Origin: an uncultured Kordiimonas sp.
GTDB taxonomy: Bacteria > Pseudomonadota > Alphaproteobacteria > Sphingomonadales > Kordiimonadaceae
Length of the DNA: 64,000 nucleotides
Assembly (NCBI GenBank): GCA_947503625.1
Contig: CANNEK010000002.1
Location: 682,001-746,000 of the forward strand
Reading direction: 5' to 3'
Shown one piece after another: positions 1 to 9,000 of this stretch; within the stretch, counting starts at the first letter, position 1, and each line of letters opens with the position of its first letter. Below the pieces are notes generated by a model, which was not told where the DNA came from, ran no database searches, and worked only from the letters and a program-made list of their open reading frames with translations. A program made the translations under genes and the position numbers.

Positions 1-69
1 GGGGCAGGCACTCTTTCTATCGCTTTCGAACCCGGCGCGGATACTCAGACAGTGAAGATAACAAGATAG
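1..69 (+). CDS. C-terminal end of an upstream protein (partial)
   Basis: The first reading frame is open from the window edge to a TAG at 67-69 and encodes about 22 residues ending in TQTVKITR. The alternating hydrophobic/polar pattern looks like a terminal beta-hairpin. The ATG of the next gene lies 37 bases downstream, so the two may be co-transcribed. Nothing more can be said about function because the body of the gene is outside the window. The open frame is short enough that chance is not excluded. Confidence 0.4.
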   Translation, partial: GAGTLSIAFEPGADTQTVKITR

Positions 70-105
70 CAGGCGTATGTACGTAAGTCGCCAAGAGGAA
101 ATATA

Positions 106-2616
106 ATGTTTAAAAACTACCTCAAAACAGCCTTGGGCCACGTTTTCAAGAACAGGTTATTTACGGCAATTAATGTTTTTGGTCTCGCGATCGGGCTGAT
201 GAGCTGCATCCTGATCATGTTGTTCGTCCGGGACGAGCTTTCCTACGATTCCTTTATTCCGGATGGTGAGCGGGTTGTAAGGTTGCATTCCGCATTCTAC
301 CCGCCCGAGCGGCCGCCGTTTTTAACGGTTCGTTCTGCGGGCAGGATGAAAGATGCCCTGGTTGCATATGCGAGCGCAGAAGTTGAAGCGGGTGTCCGGT
401 TGTTTGTAAACTCAACAACAGTCATTCGGGACAACGAGGCTTTTAGCGAAAACATAATTTATTCGGATGCTTCTTTCTTCGATGTTCTTTCGTTGCCATT
501 TCTTCATGGAAGTGCGGGCACGTCTTTCAGCAACGCCGGAGATTTGGTTGTTACAGAAGAGGCAGCCATAAGGTACTTTGGCACAACCTACGTTGTCGGT
601 GAAACACTGACGACATGCTGCCTTGGACCCGAGCAGACATCTTATAGAATAAGCGGTGTGATTAAAAACCTCCCCGAGACGTCGCACATGGAAATTGATC
701 TGCTGGTGGCGCTTGATCCGGCATGGTTCGCTCCGTATCCGAATATTCTGGACACCTGGAACAGCGTCAATGTGTTCACCTATTTCAAATTGCGGGAAGG
801 TGCGACGGCCGCTGACCTTAAAGAACGGCTATACACGTGGCTCGATACCGAGAGCATTTTTGTGCAAAGGGACGACCTTGATGGCAAGCCGACTGACTTT
901 ATCAAGCCCAATATCATGTCGCTGAAGGACCTGCACCTCAAAGCCCGGGATGAGGCCGGGACCATCGGCGATATCGGCCCCATGGGCGACTATGACATGG
1001 TTGTCACCTTTACCGTTGTTGCGGTTCTTATTCTGGTGATTGCCTCGATCAATTTCATGAATCTTTCGACCGCAAAAGCAACAGGGCGTGCTCGTGAAGT
1101 AGCCCTGCGAAAGGTTATGGGAGCCACTCGGGGGCAGGTTGCACTTCAGTTTCTTGGCGAGGCGGTGGTCATCGCTTTTGCGTCACTTGTGTTTGCTTTG
1201 GTGGCAGTTGAATTGGCTCTGCCAATATATAATGAGGCAATCGGGAAGGATCTGTCGCTTGATCTAATGAGTGATTTGCCGATGTTGATTGCGCTTTTGG
1301 CTGGCGCTGTGCTGACAGGGTTGATTTCCGGGTCCTATCCGGCACTTTATTTGTCGAGGTTTTTGCCCGCGCGCATACTGAAATCAAATAATTCTTCCGA
1401 AGGTTCCGGTCAATTCGGCTTCCGGTCAGCACTGGTTGTTTTTCAGTTTGCTATTTCAATTGGCCTCGTCATTTGTACAGCAGTTGTGTATGGCCAAACC
1501 ATTTATGCCCGCTCATTGGACCTTGGCTATAATTATGATGGCAAACTTGCCCTGACGAGCATGGAGTCTATCCAGACACCTGAGCAGGTGGAAACTGTCC
1601 GCCAGGCTCTTAGCCAGCTACCTGGTGTTTCGAGCGTTGTTCTATCGTCTGAAGTGCCCAGCCAGGACAATGAGAACAATACTGGTTTCCAGCGAGTTGG
1701 AGGTGCAGGCCTGTCGGATGATGCGCAACCAACGGTCTTGAACGTTCATTCTCTCGGGTACGGGTTTCTCGAAGCTTATGGCATCGAACCTATAGCCGGG
1801 CGGACTTTCAGTGAAGAGTATGGTTCTGACGTTACGCAGGTCATTCCCGAAGGCGACGAGAGTGTTGGTTCGGCAAGTGTTATCTTGAATGTATCCGCTG
1901 TGCGTCAACTGGGCTTTACATCCGCCGATGCTGCCATTGGTGAAACCGTACGGGCAAATGTCTTCAGATCCGGGCTTCATGACCTGACCATCATTGGCGT
2001 TGTGCCGGATGTCTATTTCAGGTCCGTTAAATTTGGTGTTCGAGCCAGTGCCTACTGGATGAGGCCACAGAGCTCCGACGTCGCGACCATCAGCTTCACG
2101 ACCAACGATCTTCCAGCCTTGATTGAAGGCGTGGAGCGAGTGTGGCGCGCACATATGCCTCTCACACCAGTTGCACATGAATTTCTGTCCGAAATGGTTG
2201 CCGCTCAATATGATCAGGAAAACCGACAGGCGGAGCTATTTGCTGCTTTTTCGGTTTTGGCGGTCGTCGTTGCCTGCCTGGGTCTCTTTGGGCTTGCTTC
2301 CTTTACGGCTGAACAGCGCACCAAGGAAATTGGTATTAGAAAAGTGCTTGGGGCAACCATTCGAGACATTGTTCAGTTGCTCGTCTGGCAATTCTCAAGG
2401 CCCGTTCTCATTGCCAATCTGATTGCCTGGCCAATAGCGTGGTACTTCATGTCTGACTGGCTTGACGGGTTCAGCTACAGTCTGGACAACGGGTATATTC
2501 TGATGGTGGCCGCAGCGTCGGGCTTCACAGCTCTTGTGATTGCCTGGGCGACCGTTGCGAGCCGAGCCTATCGTGTCGCGCAAACCAACCCTATCTCGGC
2601 ACTTCGATACGAATAG
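106..2616 (+). CDS. FtsX/MacB-type ABC transporter permease
   Basis: This 836-residue inner-membrane protein has the layout of a MacB-like permease with two FtsX units. There is an N-terminal TM helix (about residues 20-42), a periplasmic MacB_PCD-like region, a first FtsX block with the coupling motif ALRKVMGATRGQV (about residues 330-345), a second periplasmic region, and a C-terminal FtsX block with EIGIRKVLGATIRDIV (about residues 740-760). Family members work with a MacB/LolD-type ATPase in mechanotransmission or export of lipids, peptides or drugs. No ATPase gene is seen here, so it would have to lie upstream of the window. The ATG is preceded by the Shine-Dalgarno sequence AGAGGAAA. 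The substrate is unknown. Confidence 0.85.
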   Translation: MFKNYLKTALGHVFKNRLFTAINVFGLAIGLMSCILIMLFVRDELSYDSFIPDGERVVRLHSAFYPPERPPFLTVRSAGRMKDALVAYASAEVEAGVRLFVNSTTVIRDNEAFSENIIYSDASFFDVLSLPFLHGSAGTSFSNAGDLVVTEEAAIRYFGTTYVVGETLTTCCLGPEQTSYRISGVIKNLPETSHMEIDLLVALDPAWFAPYPNILDTWNSVNVFTYFKLREGATAADLKERLYTWLDTESIFVQRDDLDGKPTDFIKPNIMSLKDLHLKARDEAGTIGDIGPMGDYDMVVTFTVVAVLILVIASINFMNLSTAKATGRAREVALRKVMGATRGQVALQFLGEAVVIAFASLVFALVAVELALPIYNEAIGKDLSLDLMSDLPMLIALLAGAVLTGLISGSYPALYLSRFLPARILKSNNSSEGSGQFGFRSALVVFQFAISIGLVICTAVVYGQTIYARSLDLGYNYDGKLALTSMESIQTPEQVETVRQALSQLPGVSSVVLSSEVPSQDNENNTGFQRVGGAGLSDDAQPTVLNVHSLGYGFLEAYGIEPIAGRTFSEEYGSDVTQVIPEGDESVGSASVILNVSAVRQLGFTSADAAIGETVRANVFRSGLHDLTIIGVVPDVYFRSVKFGVRASAYWMRPQSSDVATISFTTNDLPALIEGVERVWRAHMPLTPVAHEFLSEMVAAQYDQENRQAELFAAFSVLAVVVACLGLFGLASFTAEQRTKEIGIRKVLGATIRDIVQLLVWQFSRPVLIANLIAWPIAWYFMSDWLDGFSYSLDNGYILMVAAASGFTALVIAWATVASRAYRVAQTNPISALRYE

Positions 2617-2620
2617 GGTA

Positions 2621-2656
2621 TAAAAAGCCAGGAACCGGAATGGCTCGGTTCCTGGC
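2621..2656 (-). terminator. Intrinsic terminator of the acyl-CoA synthetase gene, possibly bidirectional
   Basis: A perfect 11-bp stem (GCCAGGAACCG at 2627-2637 with CGGTTCCTGGC at 2646-2656) encloses an 8-base loop. Read on the minus strand the stem is followed by TTTTT, so it best fits termination of the leftward acyl-CoA synthetase gene. It also lies just after the stop of the rightward permease gene but has no U-tract in that direction. Confidence 0.8.
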
Positions 2657-2706
2657 AATCTTGCAACATCGGTATGCAGTTGCCTGCGATGCAGGTGTAT
2701 TGGCCC

Positions 2707-4500
2707 CTACCGTTTATAGAGGCCTTCCAAAGTATCTTTGTAGACTTCTTTTACCACATGGCGCCGCAACTTCAGGCTGGGTGTCATCTGCTCGTTTTCA
2801 ATGGTGAAAGCTTCGCTGGCTATGGAGAATTTTCGTATTTTCTCGATATTGGACAACCGTTTGTTGATGCGCGTAACCGCCGTATCCAGTGCCTTGTGCA
2901 GATCTTTGTCGTCAAAGAGTTTTTCAATTCGGGCGGCTGATTTGCTGTTTTCCTTCGCCCAGTTCAAAAGCCAGTCGGCATCAGGGACAAGCAGGGCTAC
3001 CATGTGGGGGCGTTTGTCACCATAGATCATGGCTTGTGCGATCTCGTCCTCCAGTGCCAGCAGTCCTTCGACCCGCTGCGGAGATACATTGTCGCCTTTG
3101 TCGTTAACAATGATATCCTTTTTGCGGTCAGTAATTTCCAGATAGCCCTGATCGTCAAAATGGCCGATATCGCCTGTATGCAGCCAATCGTTTTTAATCG
3201 TTTCAGCGGTGGCGGTTTCGTTTCGCCAATAACCTTTCATCACCAGTTCGCCTTTTATCAGGATCTCACCATCTTCAGCTATTTTGGCCTCTGTATCTTT
3301 GAACAGGGTGCCAACGGTGTGCATTTTCGGAGCCCAAGGCGGATTTACTGAAACAACAGGGCCTGCCTCTGTCTGGCCGTACCCCTGCATCAGGGGTAAA
3401 CCCAGTGAAGCAAAAAAGTATCCAACGTCAGGTGATAGAGGCGCACCGCCGGAAACCAGCGCCTTCAATCTGCCACCAAATTGCTTGCGTACTTTTTTGC
3501 GGACAGTTTTGGATAAAAACCAGTCTTCCAGTTTCTCGAATAATGATAGAGGCTGGTTGTCCCGTAGAGATTTGAATCCGAGTTTCAGTGCCCGGTCAAA
3601 AAGTCTGGCTTTCAAGCCGCCATCGGCCTGGACTCCGCGTGTGATGCGTGTGCGCAGCATTTCAAACAGCCTTGGTACAACGACCATAACTGTTGGTTTT
3701 GCTTCGGCCATGTTTGTTGCAAGCTTTTCTATACTTTCGGCGTACCAGATTTCTGCGCCAATAGTGAGCGGCCAGCAGAGGCCTGTTGTGTGTTCATAGG
3801 CGTGGCTCAAGGGCAGGAAAGACAGAAACGCATTATCTTCCAGGCCCAGGGGTTCAATGATCGTCGATGCACCTTCCGCATTGTGCAGGAGCGAGCCGTG
3901 ATGCAGCATAACGCCCTTCGGCGCGCCTCCCGTGCCGCTGGTATATATTATACAGGCGATCTCGTCGCGGCTCACGTGGGACACTTCATCTCTGAAGCTC
4001 TCAACATCGGCTTCCTGTTCAGAGATTACCTTGTCCCATTCGTACACATTGACATTGAGTTGTTGTTCAAGCGCAACCGGCTGCATGATAATCGCATGGC
4101 GCATTTCATCACATTGGTGGGCTGCTTTCAAAAAGGTTCGGGCAAGGTTTTTGGTTGATACAATTGCCGCTTTTGCCCCGCTGTTTTCGATAATGTGCAG
4201 ATGGTCACGTACGGTGTTGGTCGTATAGGTGGGTACGGAGATAGCGCCAATCGCCATAATCGCAAAATCAGTGATCATCCACTCAGGCCTGTTCTCACTG
4301 ACAATAACAACGCGGTCTCCTTTTTTAACTCCCATCGCACGCAACGCCGCGCCGAGTCTGGTTATTTTCTCAGCTACCTGGTGCCAGGTCTCGGAATTCC
4401 AGTTGTCGCCAGTTTTTGAAAACAGAAGTGGTTTGTCCTGCAGGGCGATAGCCTGTTCAAAAAACATATGTGTCAGGCTGTTCCACCGTTTGATCGCCAT
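2707..4500 (-). CDS. Long-chain acyl-CoA synthetase (AMP-forming)
   Basis: This 597-residue protein activates fatty acids to acyl-CoA through an acyl-adenylate. Visible ANL-superfamily motifs are the P-loop YTSGTGGAPKGVM (186-198), SGGAPLS (350-356), GYGQTEAGP (373-381), the HTGD motif (441-444) and TDRKKDIIV (457-465). The overall pattern resembles the long FadD15/bubblegum type of eukaryote-like acyl-CoA synthetases rather than E. coli FadD. There is no signal peptide, so it is probably cytosolic or peripheral on the membrane. It stands alone between a divergent PAS_5 gene and a convergent permease gene. A strong hairpin terminator follows it and a TTGACA-like -35 element lies upstream. Confidence 0.9.
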   Translation of the reverse strand: MAIKRWNSLTHMFFEQAIALQDKPLLFSKTGDNWNSETWHQVAEKITRLGAALRAMGVKKGDRVVIVSENRPEWMITDFAIMAIGAISVPTYTTNTVRDHLHIIENSGAKAAIVSTKNLARTFLKAAHQCDEMRHAIIMQPVALEQQLNVNVYEWDKVISEQEADVESFRDEVSHVSRDEIACIIYTSGTGGAPKGVMLHHGSLLHNAEGASTIIEPLGLEDNAFLSFLPLSHAYEHTTGLCWPLTIGAEIWYAESIEKLATNMAEAKPTVMVVVPRLFEMLRTRITRGVQADGGLKARLFDRALKLGFKSLRDNQPLSLFEKLEDWFLSKTVRKKVRKQFGGRLKALVSGGAPLSPDVGYFFASLGLPLMQGYGQTEAGPVVSVNPPWAPKMHTVGTLFKDTEAKIAEDGEILIKGELVMKGYWRNETATAETIKNDWLHTGDIGHFDDQGYLEITDRKKDIIVNDKGDNVSPQRVEGLLALEDEIAQAMIYGDKRPHMVALLVPDADWLLNWAKENSKSAARIEKLFDDKDLHKALDTAVTRINKRLSNIEKIRKFSIASEAFTIENEQMTPSLKLRRHVVKEVYKDTLEGLYKR

Positions 4501-4563
4501 GCGCGTGAGCTCCCATTTGACCAGTTCAGAAAACTGAAACCATCATACTCTCTTCCCCCGCTG

Positions 4564-4592
4564 AAAATTGCCCTTGCACGTCGTTGTGTCAA
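4564..4592 (-). promoter_or_regulatory. Candidate sigma-70 promoter for the acyl-CoA synthetase gene
   Basis: On the minus strand a perfect TTGACA (4592 to 4587) is followed after 17 bases by AATTTT (4569 to 4564). The -35 matches consensus but the -10 is weak. It lies about 65 bases upstream of the start codon. Assignment is by eye only. Confidence 0.35.
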
Positions 4593-4622
4593 GCCCATGA
4601 CCTTTCTTTTACCATTAACGAT

Positions 4623-4631
4623 TTATCCACA
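4623..4631 (+). promoter_or_regulatory. Perfect DnaA-box sequence in a divergent intergenic region
   Basis: TTATCCACA matches the consensus DnaA box exactly. It sits between the divergent acyl-CoA synthetase and PAS_5 genes. No second perfect box or AT-rich unwinding element is nearby, so it is not an origin. A chance match in 64 kb is quite possible. Confidence 0.3.
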
Positions 4632-4754
4632 ATAAAGTTGTCTAATTGACCCCGATTGAGCTTGCGGGCGGGTTTTACCGGTGCCATAGTCGGCGCGAGA
4701 GAGAACCGAAGCCCCAAGTTTCTAGTGCAGGGGCAACCCTTTGTGGTTCATGCG

Positions 4755-5960
4755 ATGGGCATAGACGACCAATCAGAAACTGGCACTGCGCCACTCCCCG
4801 ACACGCTTGCAGAGCGCGCTGAAGACGACTTTGTTCTTCGGTCTCGCATTGACCGTGGCCAGTCGAGTCAAAAACAGGCTGAACGGCGCATGCATTTGCG
4901 GGCGTTCGACTATTGGCATGCGCTGCACGGAGATAAGCCACTACCGTTTTTTGGCGATTTGACAGCCGATGGTTTGCAGCCATTCAAGCGAAACTGTTTA
5001 CTTCTTGAATTGCATGAAGCCGACACGATTGTGCGGTTTTGTGGCAGCGAACTTGCGCCGCTACTGGGTGGTGTGCTGGTGCCGGGCACCACATTGTCGG
5101 GCGCGAAACTAAAAAGCTTTGCTAATGCCCTCCTGGACCGGTTTGCAATAGAAGATGGTCGTCAGGAAGCAGCAGAATTTGAGTTTGTTGACGACCCTCT
5201 TGAATGTCGCGGGATTTTATTACCTTTCAGTGCAAGGGGCGCAGTTGCTGAGTTTGTTATGGTGGTGGTCAACCACCGGCAACGCAGCATCGGTATTGAA
5301 GAACGAGAGAAAATTTCTCTGGAAGACCGGACAGGAACCTTTGCTGCCGCGCACGATACCGGCGGTCAAACATCTCTTTCAAACATGGCTGCCGAATGTG
5401 AGGTGGTTGGCCGGTCTGTTGTGCACCCGGGGGCCGGAACACGCGAAAGTCTTTATGCGGCACTTGCCGAAGCTTACCGGTTTCACATTGAGGCCTCGCG
5501 TGACCCAATGGGATACAGACGTTTCCTGCGGGAACAAGGCATCCGTCAGCAGCGCCGTGCACCGTTTACACCTGCACTGAAGATAACATTTGGCAAAGAT
5601 TACGAAAAAACCCGCCTGGCGGAATATGCTGCTGCGCTGTCATATGCAGCACGGCATGAGGTGGGTCCGGACAATCTGGCCAACTTTCTTCGTCGTGAAC
5701 CAGGAGGGATCAAAGGATGTGTGGCCCGCGAAAGAGCTTTCAAACGTGGGGACAATACATCTGCATCAACGGCAAAATTGCTGCAGGCAGGTCGGGCGTT
5801 GGCACCAAAGTCACTGGAAGCTTTGGCGCCGGAGCAGGAATTTAGCCTGGTTCTTGTTCGCCGCGGGACAGAAGGAGATGTCCATGCGCTGACAACGGTC
5901 AGGTCATCCAGACATATGATTGAGAAAGCTATCAATCAGGCACTGAAACAACAGGAATAA
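4755..5960 (+). CDS. PAS_5-domain protein of unknown function
   Basis: The frame could start further upstream at a TTG (4656), but the ATG at 4755 gives a conventional 401-residue protein with the conserved part intact. Residues about 50-190 match the PAS_5 pattern of alphaproteobacteria: a Y-W-x-x-L-x-G-D-K-x-L-P opening, an FxGDLxxDGLxPF segment, and a central strand reading VRFCGSELAPLLG. The C-terminal half (about 240-401) is rich in Ala, Arg and Lys, is probably helical, and contains a GGIKG segment that I do not recognise. No output domain (kinase, GGDEF, HTH) is seen. It is followed 53 bases later by the NAD-GDH gene on the same strand. A ligand- or redox-sensing role is only inferred from the PAS fold. 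Confidence 0.65.
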   Translation: MGIDDQSETGTAPLPDTLAERAEDDFVLRSRIDRGQSSQKQAERRMHLRAFDYWHALHGDKPLPFFGDLTADGLQPFKRNCLLLELHEADTIVRFCGSELAPLLGGVLVPGTTLSGAKLKSFANALLDRFAIEDGRQEAAEFEFVDDPLECRGILLPFSARGAVAEFVMVVVNHRQRSIGIEEREKISLEDRTGTFAAAHDTGGQTSLSNMAAECEVVGRSVVHPGAGTRESLYAALAEAYRFHIEASRDPMGYRRFLREQGIRQQRRAPFTPALKITFGKDYEKTRLAEYAAALSYAARHEVGPDNLANFLRREPGGIKGCVARERAFKRGDNTSASTAKLLQAGRALAPKSLEALAPEQEFSLVLVRRGTEGDVHALTTVRSSRHMIEKAINQALKQQE

Positions 5961-6013
5961 AATACAGGCGCGCTTATCTGGTCAGGCGGCCTTGAAATAA
6001 CCAGAGGTATATC

Positions 6014-9000
6014 GTGAGCAAGAACTCAATTTGTGATCATCTGAACAGCGCGTTCGCAGGCATGATCAAAAAAGCCGAAAAGGGTGCAGCAGCCAAAGAA
6101 TTGACTGCATTTCTGGCCGAACTATACAGTGCAGATGCCCCCGATGATTTATTGACGCGTGAACCTGAAGAGCTGTTTTCCATTGGCCACGCCCTGTGGA
6201 AGTCATCCGAGACCAGACCGGTCGGTCAGGCGCAGGTGAAAGTTATGGGCCCGCGTGGAACGGTGGCAGCCGAGACAAACACGACCAGGCATACGGCGAT
6301 TTTTATCATCAATGACGACATGCCGTTTCTGGTCGACTCGATCACTGGCAGTCTCGCGTCCGCTCTGCACTATCGTATTCATATGATGCACCATCCGATT
6401 ATGGATGTTCCGCGCGATGCGTCGGGCAAGCGTGGTGGCGGAAAAGGCACGGAACGTGTGCGTGAAAGCCTGATGTATGTGGAGATTGATGCTCAATCAG
6501 ACAAGGTTGCGTTGAAAGAGATTCAGACAACGCTGGAAAAAACACTGGTTGATGTGAGAGATGCGGTCAATGACTGGAAAGCGATGCTTGCCAAAATTGA
6601 CGAAACAGTCGCATCCCTTACTGTGAACCCTCCGCCGATTGCGACAGAAGCTGTAGACGAGACGATTCAGTTTCTTCGCTGGCTCGGTGCTGATCATTTT
6701 ACTTTCCTTGGGTTTAGGGAATACAGGTTTGACGGCGATCCCGCGAAATTTGACTTCAGCCATGTGGACGGAACGGCTCTTGGTATTTTACGGGACCCGG
6801 ACCGGTACGTGTTGCGGGACAAAGATGGTCTGACTCCGATGTCGCCGGAGATTCGTCATTTTCTGACCAAACCAGATCCTGTGATCATCACCAAAGCGAA
6901 TGTGAAATCCACTGTTCACCGGCCTTCACACCTTGACTATATCGGCGTGAAAATATTCGACTCTGAAGGCAACGCCATTGGTGAAAGGCGGTTTGTTGGC
7001 TTGTTCACATCGCTTTCCTATAGTCAGTTCGCCCATGACGTGCCGCTGATCAGGGGCAAGGTTGCCAATATTCAGAAACGGGCACGGCTCGGTAACCAGT
7101 CATTCGCTGGCAAGGCGCTCGCGCATATTCTGGAAAACTTCCCGCGCGATGAGCTGTTCCAGGTAGGCGAAGACTGGTTGTATGAAACGGCTTTTGGTGT
7201 TCTTCAGTTAACCGAAAGACCTCGCCCCCGCGCCTTCATTCGCCCTGATCAGTTTGGCCGCTTTGTTTCAGCGCTTGTTTATGTTCCACGTGAAAACTAT
7301 CACTCCGGCCTGCGGTCTGCGGTCACCGATATTCTGTGCCAGAACTATAACGGCGAAATGTCGGTTTATTACGCTAAACTCAGCGAGGAGCCGCTTGCGC
7401 GCTGGCACTTTATTATCCGCACGACGCCGGGCAGTGTGCCGGTTGTGGAGGAAGAAGATATCCAGCAACAGATTGTGGAAGCGACACAAGGTTGGGAAGA
7501 CCGGCTGCACCTCTCTTTAATCGAGCATCTGGGGGAAGAAGCAGGCAACAGACTGCATCATGTCTATAAGGTCCGGTTCACGACGGCTTACCGGGAGTTT
7601 TTCTCACCGCCGCAAGCAGCTTATGATGTTATCAAGCTGGAAGAGATCGACGGTAAAGACGATCTTCGGGTTGATTTTTACCACCATCGTGGCGATGGCG
7701 AAAACCGTTTCCGGCTTAAGATTTATCATGGTTCCGAGCTGATCGCTCTCTCGAGCTGCATGCCGATTCTGGAAAACATAGGCTTCAGGGTTCTGTCCGA
7801 ACACTCCTATCGGATGGGTGGTGGTTCAACGAGCCATATCCATGATTTCTCCCTGGAATGTGGCGAGGAAACCTGCCTCGAAACCAGAGAGATCAAAACC
7901 CTCATCGAAGATTTGTTTGCAAAAGTTTGGCGCGGTGCCATCGAAAATGATGGTTTTAACAAACTTGTGCTGACCTCTGCGATGACATGGAGCGAGATTC
8001 TTGTCATCCGCGCATACGGGAAGTACCTGCGGCAACTCGGAATTGGTTATACCCCCGACTATATTGCTGACACGATGGTCGAGCATGCCAGTGTCAGTTC
8101 GCAGCTGTTCTCGCTTTTTACCACTATGTTTGACCCGGCGTTCAAAGGGAACAGGGATGCAGAAGCTGCCAGACACAGGGAGTTAATCAGCCGTGCCCTT
8201 GAAAACGTTCGTAGTTTGGATCACGACCGTATTTTGCGCGCGTACGTCAATGTGATTTCCGCGACCCTGCGCACCAATTTCTATCAGGACGGCGTTGTTG
8301 ATCGAGTGGACGAGCGGGCGCTCGCGTTCAAAATCAGATCGCGAGAGGTTGAAGAAGCACCTTTGCCGCGACCATTTGCCGAAATCTGGGTTTATTCATC
8401 GCAAGTTGAAGGTGTTCACTTGAGGGGCGGGCCTATCGCGCGCGGCGGATTGCGCTGGTCGGATCGGCGCGAGGACTTCCGCACCGAAGTATTGGGCCTT
8501 GTGAAAGCGCAACAGGTCAAGAACGCTGTCATCGTGCCCCAGGGCTCCAAAGGTGGTTTCTATCCGAAACAGCTGCCCACAGGGGACAGGGATGCCTTCA
8601 TGAAAGAGGGCGTGGCTTCATACCGTTCTTTCATCACCAGCCTTTTATCAATCACCGATAATCTGAAAAAGGGCAAGACGGTTGCGCCCAAACAAACCGT
8701 TCGGCGTGACGGAAATGACCCTTACCTTGTTGTTGCCGCAGACAAAGGCACGGCGACTTTCTCCGATATATCGAACGGCATCTCTGAAGGACAGGGTTTC
8801 TGGCTCGGGGATGCCTTTGCTTCCGGTGGCTCGGCAGGCTATGACCACAAGAAGATGGGCATCACGGCGAAAGGGGCGTGGGTTAGCGTACAGCGTTTGT
8901 TCCGCGAACGCGGCCTTGATGTGCAGAATGACGAGTTCACCGTTATTGGTGTAGGCGACATGTCCGGCGACGTCTTCGGAAACGGCATGCTGCTCTCCAA

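Noticed and set aside
1642-2208. Open frame of 188 codons on the minus strand
   Set aside because: Antisense to the FtsX-type permease; no motif, no plausible start site.
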